Source: Inonotus obliquus
Lineage: Eukaryota > Basidiomycota > Agaricomycetes > Hymenochaetales > Hymenochaetaceae
DNA length: 64,000 nucleotides
NCBI GenBank assembly: GCA_032164295.1
Contig: JAJHTX010000013.1
Span: forward strand, 310,001-374,000
Direction: 5' to 3'
The notes under the pieces were generated by a model, which worked only from the letters and a program-made list of their open reading frames with translations, was not told the DNA's origin and did no database searches. A program made the position numbers and the translations under genes. Shown piece by piece: positions 57,104-64,000 of the stretch; the first letter of the stretch is position 1; each line of letters starts with the position of its first letter.

Positions 57104-57163
57104 CACCGATCATATGTTATGGACCTTGACAGCATAATACACCACTAATGACAAGCAGGCGGT

Positions 57164-58885
57164 AAAGAGTAATACCGAAGGCTACGATCGATATGGGCTT
57201 AATTCTGCGATTCTACCGCTTCTTCCAATTAACAATACTTCTGCGATTCTACCGCTTCTTACTTCTCTTCGGACCACGGTACTTCTGCTGTCCTATCTAC
57301 GCCTGCGGTTCCAACAAAGTACGAGGCTTCTGCGATTCGACAAGGCTAAGAACGATTGAGAACTGGTCCTGCATACGTTTAGCCAGACTTCTACGCCAAT
57401 ACCGAATCACCAATCCCTACGCCCGTCTTCCATCACAGTACCGAACCACCAGACTTCGATACCAATGATACTGATACCGTACCGTCCACCCATCCTGATA
57501 CCGACGCTTAATAATCCACGTCTAGTCGATACTACACCCTCAACAGCCCATACCAGAGGAAAAGGCTCACGAAGCTGCGATCGGTCTGCCATACATTGCT
57601 GCGAAGAGTTGGATCATGGTCGAAGCTCCAGTCCGACGGTATGCCCTTCCGAACCGCCATGTCGATACCGGTGTTGATACCGATGGTCCGCTCTGGTACC
57701 GGAGTTCGTAACGTGTGCTAGGTTGAGACCACGCCCTCGGAGATCTACGTCGAGAGGAAGATTGGAAAATGAATCAGGTCCGCCGTACGCTGCTTCGGTA
57801 TCGGAGGAGGCCATCGATCCGACTCGGAGGGAAAGCCAAGCCATGCCCAGTCGAGTCAGGCAACGCGTACCGATCGATATCGAGGGGCTCGAGCGATCTC
57901 GTTGATGCTCAGGGACGATCCCAGGGTACTGATTGGTACCGAGCGGTAGAGTGCCCCATTGCCAAGGTTGGGTTGTAACATCGGAGCACACCGTCCGATC
58001 GATCGGTAGATGCCCAGACTGACGCCGCACGGATCATGATACCGGAACAAAGGTAAATCAGGATGACGTGCTTCTCCTACGACAGGGACATCACCAGGAG
58101 CGCCCATGCGGTAGCTTGAGACATGTCCTTATTTTAGCGCTGGTCGACGTCGGTATCACCGCCCTACCTCGGTATCACTCGTCATGAGTTTTCATTGGGT
58201 TCTTGTCTCGTCCCACCCTATTCTTAGCTACCCCCTGATAAAACTTCTTATTCACTCATCATCTTATGTTTCCCCTGATTGTAATTTTACATTCAATTCG
58301 ACTTTATGTTCCATTTCTTGTACCGGATTATGGTATGATTCGACTTGTAAAAACCCCCATTTGGTATCTTGAATGGCTACGGTATTATGGTATTTATAGC
58401 CCGCATGTTCTACTGTAGCAGACGAGCTAATCTGAGAGGAACTTCGAGAGTGAAGGTCCGGGTTTTGCTCATCTCGTTCACGCCCCCGTTCGTTCGTCTC
58501 GTCTCGTAGTCGCCGGTATCGATACCGGTAGTCGTCGATATCATTTCCGTCGTCCTCGCCTCTCGTCTCACAACTAGTCATATCAGATACACCCCCTCTG
58601 CTCGTCTTCTCTACTGCTTCGTTCTCTCTACCGTGATACCGGACACCAGATGACTCGGTATCGACGGATTCGTCTCGGTATTGATCGTCTCCTGATACCT
58701 CTCCTCTTGAGCGGTCACCTATAGCCCCCTGTACTCATCAATCCAGCCAGGCCTTACTATTCTCTCTTGACGACTTGTCTGTGACTGTACGACTTAGTAC
58801 CGCCACGTACCGGCCCTCCCAACGCATCTAAATCGTACCCCCCTCGTCCGGTACTTCTGATACCGGCCGTGTTCTCGCACATTCA
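57164..58885 (+). mobile_element. family-H solo LTR, copy H2
   Basis: 1,722 bases, AAAGAGTAATACCGAAGG..TCTCGCACATTCA, flanked by GCGGT at 57159-57163 and 58886-58890, nested in L5. The inverted L5 copy lacks it. A TATA-like tatttatag lies near 58391. Confidence 0.8.
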
Positions 58886-60147
58886 GCGGTACCAAGCTAG
58901 GTGGAAGGAGATAGATTATTAAGGAAAGGACTGGAAGGCAATAGGAATATAACATAAGGTATTTAGAGTCATAAGAGAACAGGTATGACTGGAACCAATA
59001 TGAACAAGTCATAAAGCAATGCAATGCAACTAGCATCGAGTATGACTAGGTCTGAAAGTAGATACAATGTGGCGAACGGACCAACAGTACATAATTTCTA
59101 TACTAGGCAGGCATGTAAAATAGTATAAATAGGAGGTCATCATAGGGCCAACCCAGCAGTTTAATCCAAGTTCAGAGACTCAGAGTAAACCTCACAGAAA
59201 GTCTCCAGTTGATCGACGAATAACCTCCACACTGAGAACCCAATAAGTACTTGAGAGCGACACTCCTTAGCTAATCAACTGTGTGAGTTGAAGCTTAGGT
59301 AAAATATGGATTGCAGCTAGACTGTCTCTCCCTATCGTCAGCCTGAGTGCTAATTGATCAAGTGTGGTAAGCATTGATCTCTCATACCTCTCTTATCGTA
59401 TCCAACAAGTGTTAGTACAGATAGTTAAGGTCATCACTTAGTTATCAGCATAACTAACATCACAATAATAGTATTAGACCAAAGGTTACAGAAGTTGGTC
59501 AGTAGTTGTTTTAGATGGAGCTTAACACATCCCCTAAGGTGGCTATTGATTCCACAGCTATAGTAACATATTGGATTTGGATTAACCCCTCTTTCGAGGT
59601 AACAACCAGATCAGCGCCTCCAAATTAACACCCTCTCATGGTCTGCTCGTCTCGAGAGAAGGTCGGCTTTCGTCATCTGAGATCCTGGTTTGTGGAAGAG
59701 CTTGAAGTCATATTCCACTAGTTCTGTGACCCATCATGCTTGGCGATAATTTAACTTCTGGGGCTTTTTGAAGTACTGGAGATTAAGGTGATCTGTCCAG
59801 ATTTCAAATGTTTGTCATGCTCCTAGAAGGTATTGTCGCCACTTGTCGAGAGAATCCATGATCGCTAGCAACTCCTTGTCATAGATTTCGTAGTTGCGTT
59901 CTGTTGCATTAAGTGATCGTGACCTGAAAGTGATAGGTCACCATTTCTCATTGATCCTCTGTGAAAGTATAGCACCATTGGCAAAGTTGGATGAATCACA
60001 TTTGATACGGAATTGATCGTCATCTGTAGGAACTTCCAATACAGGTTGCTCGGATATCCGTTGTTTGAGACGATCAAAAGCTTTGACTTGTTCGGTTCCC
60101 CATTGCCATTCCACTTTCCCTGTTAGCGCATGCAGTGGTTTGGCAAT

Positions 60148-61414
60148 AAATGTGCGAGATCGCATCTGGTACCGGAGGTACCGAGACAAGGGGTGTATGG
60201 TTTTAAGTGGGGGAGGGCTAATACGTGCCGGTACTTAACCAGTACGGTCATGGTACTTGTTGTCTATGAAAAGGGGGAGTGAATGGATGGGCCAGAAGCG
60301 AAGAGTATGTGATTCTGGTATGAAAAGGACAGTTTAGAACATGGGAAAAACTTCGGTACAGGTCGGTATGAGAGAGAACGTAGCAAAACAATAGTCTAAT
60401 ACCATGGGAAAAACCTTGGTACAGGTCGGTACAGAAACAAAGGGGTCGGTACGTGAAGGTATGTTGTCAAACAAAAGGGTCAGTACAAAAACAAAAGGAT
60501 GATGTGCAGAATACGAAGGATAACAAAATGTCAGTACCGTGGGAAAAATGTCGGTACAGGTTGGTACTGCAAGGAAACTGCTAGCACGGGGTGGTATAGC
60601 AAGAAACAGACTGGAGGAGACTGGTGGCTGAGAGTGTTGACTGGACCGGGAAGCAAACCTGAGCCCTCACACGGGAGGCTAACTCCAAAGGTTCACTTGA
60701 GACGGAACTGGGATGGGACTGGGACGAAGCTTGAGATGAGACTGAGATGGAACTGAGAAGGGGGTGAGGAAACCCGAGCCCTCACGTTAGAGGCTAGCTC
60801 CTAAGATTACCTGGAGAGCTACTACATATAGGAGGAGATATTTATACTACTATACCGTAGTTAGCTCATAAATCCAAAAGGAGAAAGTAAAAAGGAAGAT
60901 CAAAACAAAGAAAAATATCATAAGAAGAATGAATACAGTAGAGCCATCAAGGGGACAACAAGAAAGGGTTAGGTAGGACAAGATACCAATAAAAACGCAG
61001 CATATAGTACCCCTGGATGAAAAGTCCTTAGGACAAGAGATCTGTGCCCCTGCTGATTGATACCGATGCATTTCTGGTACTACTGGACCTGAAAACCTTA
61101 ACGGATACCGACCCTGAGCTTCCCCAAAGAACTGACATGCATAGTCCAACCATCAGGAATGAATACCAGAGAGGGAGACGTCTGATCCATGTCATGAGAG
61201 CATGTCGAATAGTCAATTTGTCTCGGTACCGGATTTCTTGGCGCTCGGTACCGGTACTCTCGGCGTTCGGTATCTTGAGAAATGGGACCGACAGTTTCTC
61301 TAGGTGTGCTGGTGAATACTGGAAGGTGTAGATGGGACTGTACCATAGCATAGGGTAAGCATAGAATGGGATACCGGGCTTGATACCGAGCTCAGCCGCA
61401 CGTAGTACTCTTCA
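60148..61414 (-). mobile_element. family-G solo LTR, copy G5
   Basis: 1,267 bases, AAATGTGCGAG..GTACTCTTCA, inserted in the RNase H region of element 4. Flanks GCAAT and GCGAC both derive from GCGAC by G/A and C/T transitions, consistent with decay of a 5-base duplication. It lacks one of the ACCGAGA tandem tracts of other G copies. Confidence 0.8.
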
Positions 61415-63240
61415 GCGACGTGGCTGAAGCCTAGGATGAAGCGGCGGTAATAGTTTCAGAACTCTAAGAATTGTTGTAATTCGTGTTTATTCTTGGGTTG
61501 TGGCCAATCCCTGATGGCGGCTACCTTTGCTGGGTCCAACCTGACTTCTCCATTTCCTACAATATGTCCCAAATATTCCATGTTCGGTTGTGCGAATGAA
61601 CATTTTTCTGGCTTTAGACAGAGTTTGTGTGTTTGAAGTACTTCCAGGACTTGTCGCACTAGCTGATCATGATGAGCCTGTGTTTGCGCGAAGATGAGGA
61701 TATCGTCTAAGTATACAATAACGTGTCCATCATCGATGAGGTCCTTGAGTATTTCATTCATAAAGCCTTGAAATGTCGCTGAGGAGTTGGTTAACCCAAA
61801 GAACATTACAGTAGGTTCGAATAGGCCACGGTTGGTACAGAATGCTGCTTTCCACTCATCACCCTCCTTTATCCGTATATTATTGTACCCCCATCAGACG
61901 TCTAGCTTCGTAAAGTATTTCGCCTGCTTTGTTTTATCAATGAGCTCTTGGATAAGAGGCAACAGGTATTTGTTTTTGACTGTGCCTTCATTGAGTCGTT
62001 GATAGTCTTAAACAGGGTGAAGCTTGTTATCCTTTTTCTTAGCAAAGAAGAAGGGAGAAGCCATAGGGGATTTGGAGGGACGGATATGACCGGTGCGCAG
62101 ATTTTCCTTGAGGAATTCATCTAGCGCCTCTTGCTCTTTTAGGCTGAGAAGGTAGATTTTGCAATCAGAGGGTTGGAATCCTGGCGTGAGTTCGATTGCA
62201 TGATCCCAGGGTCGACGTTCAGGGAGTTGTTCGAATTCCTTTTCACTGAATACATCAGCGTACTCTTTTACGAAGTCGGGTGCTGCTTGTGCTGCAAGTT
62301 TGCGCATTTGCATCTGTTTGCCTAAGGGTTGGTTTGCCTTGACATAGCCCTCCCAGTTGAAGTAGAACAGTCGGTCATCATTTTCCATCCACTGTTCCCA
62401 CTCCTCTTCCTCTTCATCTGGTTCGTCTTTCACATTGCCAACTTTTGGTACATATCCACAGTCTTCAGGACAGCGGGTAAATGTGATTTCCTCTGTAGTC
62501 CAGTCTATACTGGGATTGTGGCGATGTAGCCATTCATGTCCAATGAAGAGGTGGGTGTCTCCTAGCTCTGTAACTGTCAATTCTATTACTTCTGAGTGAT
62601 CTCGCACTGTCATTCAAAGCTCCACACATTCAGTTCCTGCTCCGTTAGCATTTGGTGTTCCGTCTGCATTATAAACAGGGAGCGGAATAGGCAGTTTCTT
62701 TGTGGGAATGTTGTTGGCTTCTACAATCGTTTGACTAATGCAAGATCCTGTGCAGCCGCTGTCCAGTAGCACTGTAACCTTCTATTTCTACAGGTTATCT
62801 AGGCGCTGCAGTGTAACTGGTAGCGTGAGTTGTGACATTCTGATTTTGCATACAAAGCGCTTGGGCCCCTTTAAACTTCTCACGGCAGCGAGAGCTTCTT
62901 CTTTTGATAGTCTGTTGATGGAGGTAATCAGCTCCTCTGTAACTTCGGCACATCGTCCAGAAGGGGTCCATTTGTGCAATACTGACAAGGCGTGGTTGAG
63001 TTTGTCTTCCTTTAAACGCTTTACTATCCATGCTGCAGTATGAGAGATTGGAAGGTCTTGGAGACTCTTCTTTGGACAGGACTTCTTGTATGTGGATTTT
63101 TTGTTCTCCTCTGGCACCAAGAAACAAGAAAAAAGAGAAGGAGTTGAAGAAATATAATCAAGAGAAGCAGTTGCGTTCGAATGTGGTTTTTCTTTATAAA
63201 TATTTTTATTAGAAGAAAGATCAAAAGAGAAATCATAGGA

Positions 63241-64000
63241 TTATTCTACAAGAGGATGTTTTTCTAATTCTACTTTTGCGATTTTTTGTGGGTTTTGTAG
63301 GGGTTTTTTGTACAAATTACATGGTTCGACTACCGGGTCATCACATTCAAAAGAGTCTATTAAAAAGGTGCCAGATTCGAAATATTCTTCGTCCCCAGTG
63401 CATACCACATTCATGCCTGAGGGGTAGTAAAATCCTGTTCTTCGGCCATTTCCTCTAGTGCCACTTCCAGTTCTTCTTCGGCTGTCTTCTTGGCCTGACA
63501 TATGTGGTCGCACTCTATTGCCCACTCCTCAAATTCCGTGGGTTCCATCTTCTGAAAGATCTCCCATATCTTTACTGCTTGATTTGGACAGAACCTTGCT
63601 ATGTGTCCTTGTTGATGACAGAAGTAACAGCTGTTATTGTGGTTTGCCCAGTCCATTACAATCTCCATAGGTTGGCCACTGCCTCCATATGTGACTCCAG
63701 TTGCATCTCGTCTTGCTGCTGCTGGTGGAGGTGGTCCTGGTGGGGGACGATACTGAGGAGCAGGTAGCGCAGGGTTTGGGCATTGCTGAGGTTGAGGACG
63801 TCGAGGAATGGTTCTAGGTATGTCGCTTCACTCAGCCATGTTGTAGCATATCTGGCATTCGGTGTCGTCAGCTTGGGAGATCACATTTTTCCAGTCCTCA
63901 TATATAATGGAAAACATGCGAGCTGTGGTTCGGTATACTTCTGAAAGAACGTCTCGTTGCAGGAGATGGATCACCATGCCATCATGAGCAGCCCCAGCCA
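63241..64000 (-). pseudogene. gag: gag of element 4, C-terminal part
   Basis: Zinc knuckle CYFCHQQGHIARFC lies at about 63630-63590, followed by an acidic helical tail (EEELEVALEEMAEEQDF). Sequence from 63670 to the window end includes DATGVTYGGSGQPMEI-type spacing before the knuckle and more of the gag body, broken by stops. The start is outside the window. Confidence 0.65.

Larger units (their letters stand above)
56308..59630 (+). mobile_element. L5 LTR-like unit with a shared ORF, H2 nested inside
   Basis: Starts TGTTAGAAAATC and ends AAATTAACA, flanked by CCCTC at 56303-56307 and 59631-59635; related element 2 shows the uninterrupted site. It is about 1.6 kb without H2. A TATA motif (tagtataaatagg) lies near 59119-59131, so the ORF at 56450 sits upstream, in the U3 part. 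No second LTR or pol was seen. Confidence 0.75.
54780..62860 (-). pseudogene. pol: pol of element 4, in pieces
   Basis: Chromodomain (EEFEVEEILNVRR..LVHWKGYPESERTWEPE) lies near 54960-54830 with a stop in it. Integrase occupies 56204-55089: HHCC (HDSRVDGHPGQYKTTE..CDTCQRTK), VDLIGKLPES, HDRGPQFESKF and a QTD..INQE helix. RNase H at 60147-59650 keeps the Asp (IKCDSSNFANGA). RT at 62100-61430 has VIVYLDDILIFAQ. Protease-linker sequence (LFIGHEWLHRHNPSIDW, 62613) and an upstream helical region (62788-63120) complete it. Both insertions sit in coding sequence, and single stops or frameshifts occur as well. Confidence 0.8.
54231..64000 (-). mobile_element. element 4: Ty3/gypsy chromovirus with two nested insertions, cut by window end
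   Basis: 3' LTR ends at 54739 (GAGTTTATGACA); its other limit, between about 54240 and 54320, is unclear. After a pyrimidine tract come chromodomain, integrase (to 56300), the L5 insert (56308-59630), RNase H, the G5 insert (60148-61414), RT, protease and gag. It differs from elements 1 and 2 in sequence, so it is a third chromovirus lineage. Confidence 0.8.

Overview
The window looks like an Agaricomycete (mushroom-forming basidiomycete) chromosome segment where a gene-bearing edge meets a deep transposon graveyard. The evidence for the lineage is a gene split by introns of about 50-65 bp with GT..AG ends, an ORC5 gene and a fungal GST, a KDZ transposase, chromodomain Ty3/gypsy elements, and a TE-linked gene type I associate with Agaricomycetes. 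No rRNA, tRNA or CRISPR was recognised.

Host part (1-6.1 kb): the first 33 codons of a minus-strand gene (phosphatase-like start), a five-exon ORC5 gene (1232-2993) with a degenerate P-loop, a two-exon glutathione S-transferase (3564-4365), a MITE-like inverted-repeat unit, two tandem arrays and a small coding-like remnant.

Transposon part (6.1-64 kb): element 1 (6142-12764, minus) is a nearly whole chromovirus with two LTRs, gag, a T-TTT-TTG slippery site and pol, but it has lost key residues. From 13.9 to 17.8 kb lie LTR fragments of a second family (B) in both orientations. From 17.8 to 31.2 kb two copies of a third chromovirus (elements 2 and 3) lie head to head, forming a large interrupted palindrome; element 3 carries a 2.09-kb LTR-like insertion with a GAGGG target duplication. 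From 33.2 to 36.5 kb is a decayed KDZ transposase. From about 37.2 to 51.3 kb is the most unusual object: a unit bounded by inverted repeats, with a Tc1-like DD34E transposase gene in one arm, a truncated copy in the other, and two divergent multi-exon genes of unknown function between them; solo LTRs later entered the right arm. From 54.3 kb to the end is element 4, a chromovirus split by two nested insertions.

Three long LTR-like families recur as single units with 5-bp duplications: G (about 1.14-1.30 kb, GGTACC-rich), H (about 1.6-1.7 kb, sharing its last ~50 bp with G) and L5 (about 1.6 kb, carrying a shared ORF upstream of a TATA box). In-frame stops in the TE genes are mostly CGA to TGA, as expected from CpG deamination. 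Boundaries were read by eye; identity levels are estimates because no alignment was run.
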